Assembly: GCF_017573505.1 (NCBI RefSeq)
Contig: NZ_JAGEOJ010000022.1
Coordinates: 1 to 64,000 of the forward strand
Origin: Actinomadura barringtoniae
GTDB taxonomy: Bacteria; Actinomycetota; Actinomycetes; Streptosporangiales; Streptosporangiaceae
Length of the DNA stretch: 64,000 nucleotides
Reading direction: 5' to 3'
Part shown: positions 35,249 to 43,358 of the stretch, piece after piece
How the letters are laid out: every line of letters starts with the position of its first letter
How positions within the stretch are numbered: the first letter of the stretch is position 1
Position numbers and translations under genes: made by a program
The notes under the pieces: model-generated
Told to the model about the DNA's origin: nothing
What the model saw: only the letters and a program-made list of their open reading frames with translations
Database searches by the model: none

Positions 35249-35811
35249 GACCGCGCGTGCGCGCAGTCGCAGGTTCCGGCGGGCCGCGCCCCTTCCTGGG
35301 GCCGCTTGTGCAGGACCAGCGCGACGACCATCGGGATGAAGACGATCGTGTTGTAGAACAGGTGCAGCTCGACCCGCGGGACCAGCAGCTGGATGACGCT
35401 GGTCGGCACGGGCTTGCCCCAGAAGTCATGCCCGGACTGGGCCTGGATGAGCAGCAGCAAGTGCTCCACGTGATGCCAGACTTGAATGACCAGGGCGACG
35501 GTCCACCACGTACGGGCGGCGCCGGTGAACCCCGGGCGCAGCAGGATGAGGCCGATGAGCATCACCAGCGCGTAGCCGTAGTGCATGGTCTCGGAGGTGA
35601 CCAGCCAGGGGAAGAACTGGCCGAGGATCCCCCTGGACTCCTTCACCGGCTTGCCCATCACCCAGATCTGGATCGCCTGGACGATGTGCTCCGCCCAGTG
35701 GGCCAGCACGATGAACATGAAGACGTTGAGGGCGGTTCGGTGGCCGTCGGTGTTGAGGTAGGTGTACCAACGGGCGGGCCAGATCGGCCGGCGCTGTGTG
35801 ATGACGGTCAA
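35245..35811 (-). CDS. Polytopic membrane protein with HxxxH and HHxxH motifs
   Basis: A 188-residue protein with about four membrane helices. Histidines cluster at the helix ends: HWAEH in the first, TSETMHYGY, VWHHVEH and VELHLFY. Such spacing could bind heme or a di-metal site as in desaturase-like enzymes, but no family is recognised. TTG 35811 is chosen because AAGGAG lies seven bases upstream; the frame runs on to 35946 through the promoter region and that part should not be translated. Co-transcribed with 34715-35248. Its promoter is a twin of the one in front of the divergent oxidase operon. Confidence 0.68.
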   Translation of the reverse strand: MTVITQRRPIWPARWYTYLNTDGHRTALNVFMFIVLAHWAEHIVQAIQIWVMGKPVKESRGILGQFFPWLVTSETMHYGYALVMLIGLILLRPGFTGAARTWWTVALVIQVWHHVEHLLLLIQAQSGHDFWGKPVPTSVIQLLVPRVELHLFYNTIVFIPMVVALVLHKRPQEGARPAGTCDCAHARS

Positions 35812-35846
35812 GGCTCGGCTCCTTCGTAGGGAGACGCCTGGTCGCT

Positions 35847-35879
35847 CGGTTCTACGGTCCCCGGCGGCGATCGGATTCA
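35847..35879 (-). promoter_or_regulatory. ECF-type promoter, leftward
   Basis: Read on the minus strand: -35 element TGAATCC (35873-35879), 18-base spacer, -10 element TAGAAC within CCGTAGAACCG (35847-35857). Transcription should begin near 35842, about 30 bases before the TTG start of the His-rich membrane protein. Both elements and the spacer length are identical to the rightward promoter. Confidence 0.7.
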
Positions 35880-35930
35880 CACGGGACGGGACGAAGTGGC
35901 CCGGACTGGAACGAATCGGCGAATGTCCGA

Positions 35931-35963
35931 TGAATCCAGATTCCATCGTGTGCCGTAGAACCG
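35931..35963 (+). promoter_or_regulatory. ECF-type promoter, rightward; probably leaderless transcript
   Basis: -35 element TGAATCC (35931-35937), 18-base spacer, -10 element TAGAAC (35956-35961) within CCGTAGAACCG. The ATG of the hydroxy-acid oxidase gene is at 35967, six bases past the -10 element, so the mRNA probably begins at the start codon. This also explains why that gene has no ribosome binding site. Confidence 0.7.
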
Positions 35964-35966
35964 TTC

Positions 35967-37082
35967 ATGGATTACGCCAACGTGCGGTCTCTGGAAGAGG
36001 CGGCCCGCGCCGTCCTCGACCCGGTCCACTACGACTACTTCGCGGGCGGCGCCCAGGACGAGATCACGGTCGCGGCGAACGAGGCCGCGTTCGCGCGCAT
36101 CGGCCTCGTGCCCCGGATCCTGCGCGGCGCCGCCAGGCCGCGGCTGGGCACGACCGTCCTCGGCGCGGAGATGTCGATGCCGGTGATGCTCTCGCCCACC
36201 GCGTTCCACAAGCTGGCCCACCCCGAGGCCGAACGCGCCACGGCACGCGCCGCCGCCGCGGCCGGGGTCACGATGATCTCGGCGATGCTCTCCACGGTCG
36301 CGATCGAGGACATCGCCGCCGAGGCCCGTAAGGCCGCCCCCGGCGGCGCCGAGCCGAGCCTGTGGTTCCAGCTCTACGTGCAGCCCGACCTCGGGTTCAC
36401 CGAGGCGATCGTGCGGCGCGCGGAGGCGGCGGGCTGCCGGGCGCTGGTCGTCACCGTGGATTCCCCCGCGCTCGGCCGGCACGAGCGCAACGACCGCAAC
36501 GACTTCCACGACCTCCCGCCGGGCATGCGCTGCGAGAACCTCCGCGAACTCCCCGGCGAGGGTCTGCGCGATCTCGGCGGCCGGGACTCCGGCCACGTCC
36601 GCCAGGTCGTGCTGTCCCCGGAGATCTCCTGGGACCACATCGCCTGGCTGCGCCAGATCAGCGACCTGCCGATCGTGCTGAAGGGCGTGCTGCATCCCCG
36701 CGACGCCAGGCTCGCGGTCGAGAACGGCGTGGACGCCCTGCTGGTCTCCAACCACGGCGGCCGCCAGCTCGACACGACGCCCGCCACCATCGACCGGCTC
36801 CCGATCATCGCCGAGGCGGTCCAGGGCCAGGTCCCGTTGCTGCTGGACGGCGGCGTACGGCGCGGCACCGACGTGATCAAGGCGCTGGCGCTCGGCGCGA
36901 CCGCCACGGCGATCGGCCGCCCCGCGGTCTGGGGCCTGGCGGCCGCGGGCGAGGCGGGCGTGGCGCGCGTGCTGGACCTGCTGCGCAACGAGCTGGACAA
37001 CGCCCTCACGCTGTGCGGCTGCGCGTCGCCGCAGGACGTCACCGCCGAACTCCTCACCACCATGGAAGGACCGCACCAGTGA
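35967..37082 (+). CDS. FMN-dependent alpha-hydroxy-acid oxidase
   Basis: A 371-residue TIM-barrel flavoenzyme of the glycolate oxidase/lactate oxidase family, which oxidises 2-hydroxy acids to 2-oxo acids. Seen are YDYFAGGAQDE near residue 22, the FMN-site MLSPTAFHKLAHPEAE, substrate arginine/tyrosine region FQLYVQPD, and the catalytic base in SNHGGRQLD (about 262), followed by LLDGGVRRGTDV. It is the first gene of a four-gene operon with start/stop overlaps and probably a leaderless transcript. The exact hydroxy acid is unknown. Confidence 0.9.
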   Translation: MDYANVRSLEEAARAVLDPVHYDYFAGGAQDEITVAANEAAFARIGLVPRILRGAARPRLGTTVLGAEMSMPVMLSPTAFHKLAHPEAERATARAAAAAGVTMISAMLSTVAIEDIAAEARKAAPGGAEPSLWFQLYVQPDLGFTEAIVRRAEAAGCRALVVTVDSPALGRHERNDRNDFHDLPPGMRCENLRELPGEGLRDLGGRDSGHVRQVVLSPEISWDHIAWLRQISDLPIVLKGVLHPRDARLAVENGVDALLVSNHGGRQLDTTPATIDRLPIIAEAVQGQVPLLLDGGVRRGTDVIKALALGATATAIGRPAVWGLAAAGEAGVARVLDLLRNELDNALTLCGCASPQDVTAELLTTMEGPHQ

Positions 37083-37747
37083 AGGTCATCGGAGTCGGGA
37101 TCGGCCGTACCGGAACCCTGTCGCTCAAGGCCGCCGTCGAGCGGCTCGGCTTCGGCCCGTGCTTCCACGGCCGCCACGTTCTGGACCACCGCGAGCGCCT
37201 GCCGCTGTGGATGGCGGCGGCGTCCGGCGAGAAGGTCGACCTGCGCGGGCTGTTCGCGGGCTACGAGTCGACCATGGACTGGCCGGGCGCCTCGTTCTGG
37301 CGCGAGCTGGTCGAGGCCTACCCGGACGCCAAGGTCATCCTCACCGAGCGCGACCCCGACAGCTGGTACGACAGCGTCGCGCGCACCATCTACCCGATGT
37401 TCGGCAGCCGCAGCGACCCGCGCGCCGAGGAGGCCCGCCAGGTCGTGCCGGGGCTGGACATCATGACCGAGTTCACCCGGCGGCTGATCTGGGACGGCGC
37501 GTTCTTCGGCGGCCGGTTCGAGGACCGCGACCACGCCATCGCGGTGTTCATGGCGCACAACGAGGCGGTGCGCCGCGAGGTCCCCGCGGAGCGGCTGCTG
37601 ATCTGCGAGGCGGCGGTCGGCTGGGACGTGCTGTGCGACTTCCTCGACGTGCCGGTCCCCGACGAGCCGTACCCGCACCTGAACGACCCGGACCGGTTCT
37701 GGGGCCGCGTCCAGGCGCGGATGGCCGAGTCCCAGGGGGCCTCTTGA
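37079..37747 (+). CDS. Sulfotransferase-family protein (P-loop type)
   Basis: A 222-residue protein that starts with GVGIGRTGTLSLKAAVERLG, the phosphosulfate-binding loop of the Sulfotransfer_4-type family, with FHGRHVL after it and VILTERDPDSWYDSV, the second conserved block (3'-phosphate binding). It could transfer a sulfate from PAPS to a hydroxyl group, but many bacterial members lack tested activity. The GTG start overlaps the oxidase stop (GTGA). With the P450 and ligase downstream it suggests tailoring of a small molecule. Confidence 0.82.
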   Translation: MKVIGVGIGRTGTLSLKAAVERLGFGPCFHGRHVLDHRERLPLWMAAASGEKVDLRGLFAGYESTMDWPGASFWRELVEAYPDAKVILTERDPDSWYDSVARTIYPMFGSRSDPRAEEARQVVPGLDIMTEFTRRLIWDGAFFGGRFEDRDHAIAVFMAHNEAVRREVPAERLLICEAAVGWDVLCDFLDVPVPDEPYPHLNDPDRFWGRVQARMAESQGAS

Positions 37748-39057
37748 TGCTCCGCCGGCTGCCGGAGCGCATCGTCTCGCTGCGGATGAGGATCTTCACC
37801 CGGGTGAACGGCGGCGAGGGCGTCCAGATCCCCGGGCCGCTCGTCGGGGTGGAGGACTTCCGGCGGATCTACTCCCATCCCGCCGCGAACGGCCGGAGCC
37901 GCGGCGCGGCCCTGTCCGACCTGTTCTGGTACTGGCTGTCCCCCGGCCCGGAGATCCACCAGGAGCACCTGGAGCCCGGCGAACGCTACGCCGAGATCTC
38001 CCGTACGACCCGCGCCATCCTGTCCATGCCCGCGCCCCGCGTTCAGGAGCTGGCGTCGCGCTACGCCGCCGAGGCCCCGTACCGGCCGCGGGTGCGGCTG
38101 CGGCTGCGCGACGTGATGATGCCGATCTGGGCGGGCTTCTTCTACGAGGTGGTCTTCGGGCGGCAGTGCCCGGCGGAGGCCCGCGCGCTCATCGTGGCGA
38201 ACGCCGACGACGTGGTGACCGCCCTCAAGTGCTGCGGGCTGCGGCACATGAAGCGGCGCCATCGCCTGACCCGCTACCTGGAGGAGCATCTCGACGAGGT
38301 GGCGCATCCTCTGCCCGAGGGCCTGTCGCAACACGAGCAGGCCCTCTACCTGCAGGGAACGTTCTTCAACACCGCCGTGGTGCAGGCGTCGGAGGCGATG
38401 ACGCACCTGCTGATGGTCATGGCCCATCACCCCGAGATGCAGGCCAAGCTCGCGGCGGTCCCGGGTGACGCGCGGCTGCTCGATCACGTGATGAACGAGA
38501 CGATGCGGCTGTATCCGCTGTTCGGGATCGCGCACCGGATCACCAGCGACGACATCGTGGTGGACGAGGACACGACGCTGCCCGCCGGGTCGGTGCTGTG
38601 CTTCAACTACCCCGGCTTCCACCGCGAGGGCTACGACGATCCCGACGCGTTCGATCCCGACCGCTGGTCGCGGCTGTCACCGAAGACCGCCAACTTCATC
38701 CCGTTCGGGATGCCCGGCAACCGGCCCTGCCCGGCCTGGCACCTCACCCCGATCGCGATGCGCACCGTCACCGAGGAGGTGCTGAGCCGCTTCACGCTGT
38801 GCTCCTCCGCGCAGCACACGCGCTCGATCCCCAACCGCGGCCCGTGCCTGCTCATCCCTCGCGCGTCGAACGAGAAGCCCCGCCGCCTGGCCGCCCGGTT
38901 GCGGACCATGCGCGTGCGGGACCGCTGGGAGGACGTGTGGCGCAGCCTCGTGCAGCTCGTCCTCGGCACGTACATGGTCTGGGACGCGCGGCGGCAGCGC
39001 CTGTGCCGGCGTCATTTCGAGTCCGGCCAGTCCGGTCGGTCCGGTCGGTACGGCTGA
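37747..39057 (+). CDS. Divergent cytochrome P450
   Basis: A 436-residue P450-like protein. The K-helix ExxR is in NETMRLYP (about 250) and the heme loop is FGMPGNRPCPAW with the ligand Cys about residue 329. Compared with the consensus, the Phe is one residue further from Cys and the Gly after Cys is Ala. The I-helix segment NTAVVQASEAMTHLL lacks the usual acidic-Thr pair for oxygen activation. A 100-residue tail follows the heme loop. It may be an atypical P450 using peroxide or doing isomerase-type chemistry. The start overlaps the previous stop by one base (TGATG). Confidence 0.83.
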   Translation: MLRRLPERIVSLRMRIFTRVNGGEGVQIPGPLVGVEDFRRIYSHPAANGRSRGAALSDLFWYWLSPGPEIHQEHLEPGERYAEISRTTRAILSMPAPRVQELASRYAAEAPYRPRVRLRLRDVMMPIWAGFFYEVVFGRQCPAEARALIVANADDVVTALKCCGLRHMKRRHRLTRYLEEHLDEVAHPLPEGLSQHEQALYLQGTFFNTAVVQASEAMTHLLMVMAHHPEMQAKLAAVPGDARLLDHVMNETMRLYPLFGIAHRITSDDIVVDEDTTLPAGSVLCFNYPGFHREGYDDPDAFDPDRWSRLSPKTANFIPFGMPGNRPCPAWHLTPIAMRTVTEEVLSRFTLCSSAQHTRSIPNRGPCLLIPRASNEKPRRLAARLRTMRVRDRWEDVWRSLVQLVLGTYMVWDARRQRLCRRHFESGQSGRSGRYG

Positions 39058-39059
39058 TC

Positions 39060-40433
39060 ATGCGGCCCGTTCTTGAGGCCCTCCGGGCGCATCCCGACCG
39101 GCCCGCCTTCGAGCACGGCGGCCGCGTCGTCACGCGCGCCGAGCTCCGGACGATGGCGTTCGCGCTGGCGACGGGGATGCGCTCGGCGGGCCTCGGGCCG
39201 GGCAGCGGCGTCGCACTCGCGACTGACCTGACGCCCGAGACGTTCGCCGCGCATCTGGCCGCGCACGCGCTCGGATGCCGGGTCGCGGGCGCACGGCCCG
39301 GCTGGAGTCCCGCGATCCGCGCCCATGCGTTGAAGGCCGGAGACTTCGACGCGGTCCTCGACACAGATCGGCTTGAGGACCTCGCCGCCCAGGGCCGTTC
39401 CGCGTCCCGCCAAGCCGCGCCGGTCGAGGTACGTCCGGACGACATCGCACGGCTCAACTTCACCAGCGGCACGACCGGACGGCCGAAGGCCTGCGCTCGC
39501 ACGTACGCCACGTTCGACCTGGACTTCCAGAGCGACCGGTGGTCACCGGACCTGGCCGCGCTCATCGAGAACTGCGGCCGCTTCCTGGCCTTCGAGAGCT
39601 GGGCGCCGCCGGTGATGCTGACCTTCGCCGGCCGCTGCCTGCTCATCGGCGGAACGGTCGTCATCGCCGACGGCGCGAACTGGGCTCCGGTCATCGAACG
39701 GCATCGCGTCACCGCCCTCGCGATGCCGGTGCCGTTCCTGCAGCGCCTCCCAGCGGGTCTGGACTCGCTGCGCGCGGTCGTGGTCACCGGCTCGCCCGCC
39801 TCCCCGACCCTGCTATCGGCCGCGATGGACCGGCTCGGCCCGATCCTGTGGCAGGGCTACGGCCAGGCCGAGTCCGGCATGATCTCGCTCTTCACCCCCG
39901 CCCATCTCGACGCGCTCGGGTCGGTCGGACGCCCGCTCCAGGAGGTGGAGGTCGCCGTCCACGCGGGCGAGATCCATGTGCGCAGTCCCCACGCCATGGC
40001 CGGTTACTGGGGCGAGCCCGAACGCACCCGCGAAGTGCTGAGCGAGGACGGCTGGCTGCGCACGCACGATCTCGGCCGCGTGGACGGCGACGGTTACCTG
40101 TGGCTGGACGGGCGGACCCGCGACATCGTGATCGTCAACGCCGAGATCTGCTACGCGGGGGCGATCGAACGCGCCCTGGCCTCCCACCCGGACGTCGCGC
40201 AGGCCTTCGTGGTCGGCGTTCCGGACGAACGCACCGGCGAGGCCGTCCACGCGTTCGTCATCCCCTCGGGGGCCGAGCCTCCGGACCCCGCCGCCCTGGC
40301 GACGCTGGTACGTTCCGAGCTCACGGCCAACAGCGTCCCGCGCACGATCACGGCCGTGCGCGAGGTCCCGCTCTCGCCGACCGGCAAGCCCGACAAGACG
40401 GCCCTCGCCCGCCTCATCGACCCCGATCGGTGA
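39060..40433 (+). CDS. AMP-dependent acyl ligase (ANL superfamily)
   Basis: A 457-residue adenylate-forming enzyme. Motifs: NFTSGTTGRPKACART (about 135), WQGYGQAESGMISL (A5), THDLGRVDGDGYLWLDGRTRD (A7/A8) and LSPTGKPDKTAL with the catalytic lysine at the C-terminus. It is shorter than typical CoA ligases through a reduced N-terminal domain. It would activate a carboxylic acid, perhaps the 2-oxo or hydroxy acid handled by the first operon gene, for CoA or amine transfer. It begins two bases after the P450 stop. Its 3' end overlaps the ECF sigma gene, which runs the other way, by 20 bases. Confidence 0.85.
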   Translation: MRPVLEALRAHPDRPAFEHGGRVVTRAELRTMAFALATGMRSAGLGPGSGVALATDLTPETFAAHLAAHALGCRVAGARPGWSPAIRAHALKAGDFDAVLDTDRLEDLAAQGRSASRQAAPVEVRPDDIARLNFTSGTTGRPKACARTYATFDLDFQSDRWSPDLAALIENCGRFLAFESWAPPVMLTFAGRCLLIGGTVVIADGANWAPVIERHRVTALAMPVPFLQRLPAGLDSLRAVVVTGSPASPTLLSAAMDRLGPILWQGYGQAESGMISLFTPAHLDALGSVGRPLQEVEVAVHAGEIHVRSPHAMAGYWGEPERTREVLSEDGWLRTHDLGRVDGDGYLWLDGRTRDIVIVNAEICYAGAIERALASHPDVAQAFVVGVPDERTGEAVHAFVIPSGAEPPDPAALATLVRSELTANSVPRTITAVREVPLSPTGKPDKTALARLIDPDR

Positions 40434-40944
40434 GCACCAGGCGCAGATGCGCCAGGCCGCGGCGGATGCGCGACTTGGCGGTGCCGAGCGGCACGCCCTC
40501 GCGGTCGGCGACCTCCCGCGCGGTGAGGCCGTAGTAGCCCGCGAGTACGACCGCCCTCCCCTGCACCGCCGGCAGCGAACGCAGCCCCTCGGTCAGCGCC
40601 TGCGCGTCCTCCACGGTCGTGACGGGCCGGGTCGCACCGAGCGGCAGCCGTTCCGGCGGGACGGGCTGGTCGCGCCTGCGCCGGACGGCGTCCACGGCCA
40701 GGTTCCGGGTGATCGTCAGCAGCCAGCCGGCGACCTCGCCGCGTGCGGGGTCGAACGTGGCGGCGTGCAGCCAGGCCCGGACGAACGCCTCCTGGGCCAC
40801 CTCCTCGGCGAGCCCGCGGTCGGCCACCACGCTCAGCGCCAGCCCGTACACCCGGCCCTGGAACCGCGCCACGAAGGCCGCGACCGCCTCCGGATCGCCC
40901 GCCGCCAGTCCGGCGATCAACGATTCGTCCGTAAGCACCGACAC
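40414..40944 (-). CDS. ECF-type RNA polymerase sigma factor
   Basis: A 176-residue sigma factor with region 2 (AAFVARFQGRVYGLALSVV, then EVAQEAFVRAW and GWLLTITRNLAVDAVRRRR, about 20-90) and region 4 (LPAVQGRAVVLAGYYGLTAREVADREGV, about 122-165). There is no obvious anti-sigma gene beside it; the membrane proteins at 34.7-35.8 kb are the nearest candidates but lack a recognisable anti-sigma domain. The twin promoters at 35847-35963 are its most likely targets in this window. An inverted repeat TTGAAC-N7-GTTCAA lies about 16-34 bases upstream of its ATG. ATG 40944 is the only reasonable start. Confidence 0.88.
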   Translation of the reverse strand: MSVLTDESLIAGLAAGDPEAVAAFVARFQGRVYGLALSVVADRGLAEEVAQEAFVRAWLHAATFDPARGEVAGWLLTITRNLAVDAVRRRRDQPVPPERLPLGATRPVTTVEDAQALTEGLRSLPAVQGRAVVLAGYYGLTAREVADREGVPLGTAKSRIRRGLAHLRLVLTDRGR

Positions 40945-41086
40945 ATCCGAACACGGATCTTGAACGCGGTCCGTTCAACTTTGTACTAAATCTCCGGGTG
41001 GCCGGATCCGGCCGCCCGAGCCGGGACAGTTGCCCCTTCCTCCTTGGGACGGGCCACGCAGTATCTTGATCGCGGAGGTATCGGTG

Positions 41087-41659
41087 ATGCCGGAGTTCTC
41101 GGTGGTGCTGCGGGGGTACGACCGCCGCCAAGTGGACGAGGTGGTGGCCCGCGTGGAGGGCACCCTCGGCCGCGCGCCGCTGTACGGCCGTCCGGTCACC
41201 CTCAAGGAGTTCGGCTGGATCGAGTACGACGTGGTCGCCCGCGGCTACGACCGTTTCGAGGTCGACGGCCAGATGCGCAACTACCGCCGCGAGCTCGCCG
41301 CGCGCGAGGGCGTCGAGCTCGCCTACGAACCCGAGCAGGACGCGGGCCTGTCGCTCGTCCTCGGCTCCGGTTCGCGCGACCCCGGCGACTCGCTGCCCAC
41401 CACCGACCCCCTCACCACCGAGATCCGCGGTGAGCACTCGTTCCCCATCCGCTTCCGCGGCTACGACCGCGCCCAGGTGAACGCCCTCATCGCCCGCATC
41501 TGGGGCACCCTCGGCCGAGTCCCGCTCGAAGGCGAGCCGGTCACCCGCGAGGAGCTCAACAACCCCCGTCTGGACATCGTCATCCGCGGCTACGACCGCA
41601 CCACCGTCGACCAGGCCATCGGTCGCTACCTCCGCGACCTCCTGGACCGGTCACGTTAG
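41087..41659 (+). CDS. DivIVA-like repeat protein
   Basis: A 190-residue protein made of two halves (about 1-72 and 116-190) that are clear duplicates. Each half has two short DivIVA-type motifs: FSVVLRGYDRRQVDEVVARV and YDVVARGYDRFEVDGQM in the first; FPIRFRGYDRAQVNALIARI and LDIVIRGYDRTTVDQAIGRY in the second. The RGYDRxxVD box is known from the N-termini of actinobacterial DivIVA/Wag31 relatives that bind curved membrane or cell-division proteins. There is no long coiled coil, so it may be a binding partner or adaptor. ATG 41087 follows GCGGAGG by eight bases; GTG 41084 is possible. Confidence 0.7.
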   Translation: MPEFSVVLRGYDRRQVDEVVARVEGTLGRAPLYGRPVTLKEFGWIEYDVVARGYDRFEVDGQMRNYRRELAAREGVELAYEPEQDAGLSLVLGSGSRDPGDSLPTTDPLTTEIRGEHSFPIRFRGYDRAQVNALIARIWGTLGRVPLEGEPVTREELNNPRLDIVIRGYDRTTVDQAIGRYLRDLLDRSR

Positions 41660-41712
41660 GGAACGCCCGTTCGTTCACGGTGTAGGTCCGTTCGGCGGGG
41701 AAGGATGCACTC

Positions 41713-42801
41713 GTGAACGAAGGGCGTCAGGGCTGCGCTTCCGGGCTGGTCGTGGTGGCGGCGGCGGTCGCGCTGGCCGTGTTCCTCCTCCGTCCCCTCC
41801 TCGACCACGGGACCGAGGACGTTCAGGCGGCGCCCCAGCCGACCGTGACGCAGACCAAGCCGGGCAAGCCGAGCGGCCGCCGCCCCGGCGTCGTCAACAT
41901 CGACACCGAGCAGGGCTTCCGCATGATCCGCGCCGCGGGCACCGGCATCGTGCTGGACGCCTCGGGCCTGGTCCTCACCAACAACCACGTGATCCAGGGC
42001 GCGACCTCGATCAAGGGCACCGACACCGACAACCACCGCACCTACACCGCCCGCGTCATCGGCTACGACAAGTCCGGCGACATCGCGCTGATCAAGCTCG
42101 CCACCTCCACCCGCCTGAAGACCGCGGTCATCGGCGACTCCACCAAGGTCAGCGAGGGCGACCTGGTCACCGCGGTCGGCAACGCCGGCGGCAAGGGCGG
42201 CAACCCCACCGTCGTCACCGGCGCCGTCACCGCCCTCGAGCAGGAGATCACCGCCAGCGACTCGACCGACGGCAGCTCCGAACGCCTCACCGGCCTCATC
42301 GAGACCAACGCGCCGATCCAGCCCGGCGACTCCGGCGGCCCGCTCCTCAACACCTCCGGCCAGGTCATCGGCATGAACACCGCCGCGTCCTCCGGCTTCC
42401 GCATGAACCACACCGGCGGCCACCGCGGCTACGCCATCACCTCGGCCCGCGCCATCGAGGTCGTCCGCCAGATCCAGCGCGGCCAGACCACGGCCACGAT
42501 CCACATCGGCCCCACCGCCATGCTCGGCGTCCAGGTCCGTACCCCCACCACCAAGTCCGGCGGCCGCGCCAACGGCGCCTACATCGCCAGCACTCTCTCG
42601 GGCACCCCCGCCGAAACCGCAGGCCTGCGCCCCGGCACCACGATCATCGCCCTCGACGACCAACCGGTCGACTCCCCCGGCACCCTCACCGACCTGCTCC
42701 TACGCCACCGCCCAGGCGACACGGTCCGCCTGACCCTCACAACCCCCACCGGCAACCAGACCGTCACCCCCCTGACCCTCGCCGACGGCCCACCCCAATA
42801 G
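41713..42801 (+). CDS. HtrA/DegP-like serine protease with PDZ domain
   Basis: A 362-residue membrane-anchored S1C protease. A signal-anchor (about 11-28) is followed by the protease domain with His in LTNNHVIQ, Asp in GDIALIKL and Ser in PGDSGGPLL, then one PDZ domain (about 260-355; AYIASTLSGTPAETAGLRPG). It should cut damaged or signalling proteins on the outer face of the membrane. GTG 41713 is preceded by GGGGAAGG. It follows the DivIVA-like gene after 53 bases in the same direction and may be transcribed with it. Confidence 0.9.
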   Translation: MNEGRQGCASGLVVVAAAVALAVFLLRPLLDHGTEDVQAAPQPTVTQTKPGKPSGRRPGVVNIDTEQGFRMIRAAGTGIVLDASGLVLTNNHVIQGATSIKGTDTDNHRTYTARVIGYDKSGDIALIKLATSTRLKTAVIGDSTKVSEGDLVTAVGNAGGKGGNPTVVTGAVTALEQEITASDSTDGSSERLTGLIETNAPIQPGDSGGPLLNTSGQVIGMNTAASSGFRMNHTGGHRGYAITSARAIEVVRQIQRGQTTATIHIGPTAMLGVQVRTPTTKSGGRANGAYIASTLSGTPAETAGLRPGTTIIALDDQPVDSPGTLTDLLLRHRPGDTVRLTLTTPTGNQTVTPLTLADGPPQ

Positions 42802-42938
42802 CCCGCCCGTGACTCCCCTTCAGCCTCGGCTGAAAGGTGGGCTGTGCTCCGGCCGGATCACCGGGACGCTCTCCTCGGTCGTCCCGTACGGATGCGGGGC
42901 GTCGAACCGGGGGCCTCCCTCGGAGGACGGAGCTGACT

Positions 42939-43358
42939 GTGAAGAGCGCGAAGCTCGCGGCGGTCTTGGTGGCGGGGGCCGCCGTGACCGGTACGACCCT
43001 TCTGAGTGCGAGCGCGGCATCGGCCGCGCCCGCGGCCTTGGACTCGCGCGCCGCCGCGAAGCCCACCGCCGTGGCGGCCAAGGCGACGTCGTTCCACAAG
43101 AAGGCGAAGGGCGCCGAGGCCAAGGGCACGATCAGCATCAAGAGCGGCCGGGCCAAGGGCTGGGTCCGCGACACAGGTCCGCATGACGGCAAGTGCGCCT
43201 ACGCGAAGATCGTCTGGGTGTCCTACAAGCCGCGCCACGTGGACACCGACCGGGTGAAGGACTGCACCGGCGGCCACCACTACTTCTCGGTGAGGGCCGG
43301 CGACCACGGCAACTACTGGCGTCCGGAGGGCGGGGCCGTCAGCGTCTACCGCAAGTAA
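42939..43358 (+). CDS. Small secreted basic protein
   Basis: A 139-residue exported protein. The signal peptide is VKSAKLAAVLVAGAAVTGT with cleavage after ASA about residue 27. The mature part is Lys-rich, has two cysteines (GKCAYAK and VKDCTGG) that may pair, and contains aromatic-rich RAGDHGNYWRPEG. I know no family. GTG 42939 is supported by GGAGGACGGAG upstream; longer frames start in DNA without a binding site. A 48-bp perfect palindrome begins six bases after the stop and should end transcription. Confidence 0.75.
   Translation: MKSAKLAAVLVAGAAVTGTTLLSASAASAAPAALDSRAAAKPTAVAAKATSFHKKAKGAEAKGTISIKSGRAKGWVRDTGPHDGKCAYAKIVWVSYKPRHVDTDRVKDCTGGHHYFSVRAGDHGNYWRPEGGAVSVYRK

Noticed and set aside
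35812..35946. N-terminal extension of the His-rich membrane protein
   Set aside because: It would cover the divergent promoters and has no ribosome binding site, while TTG 35811 has AAGGAG at correct spacing.
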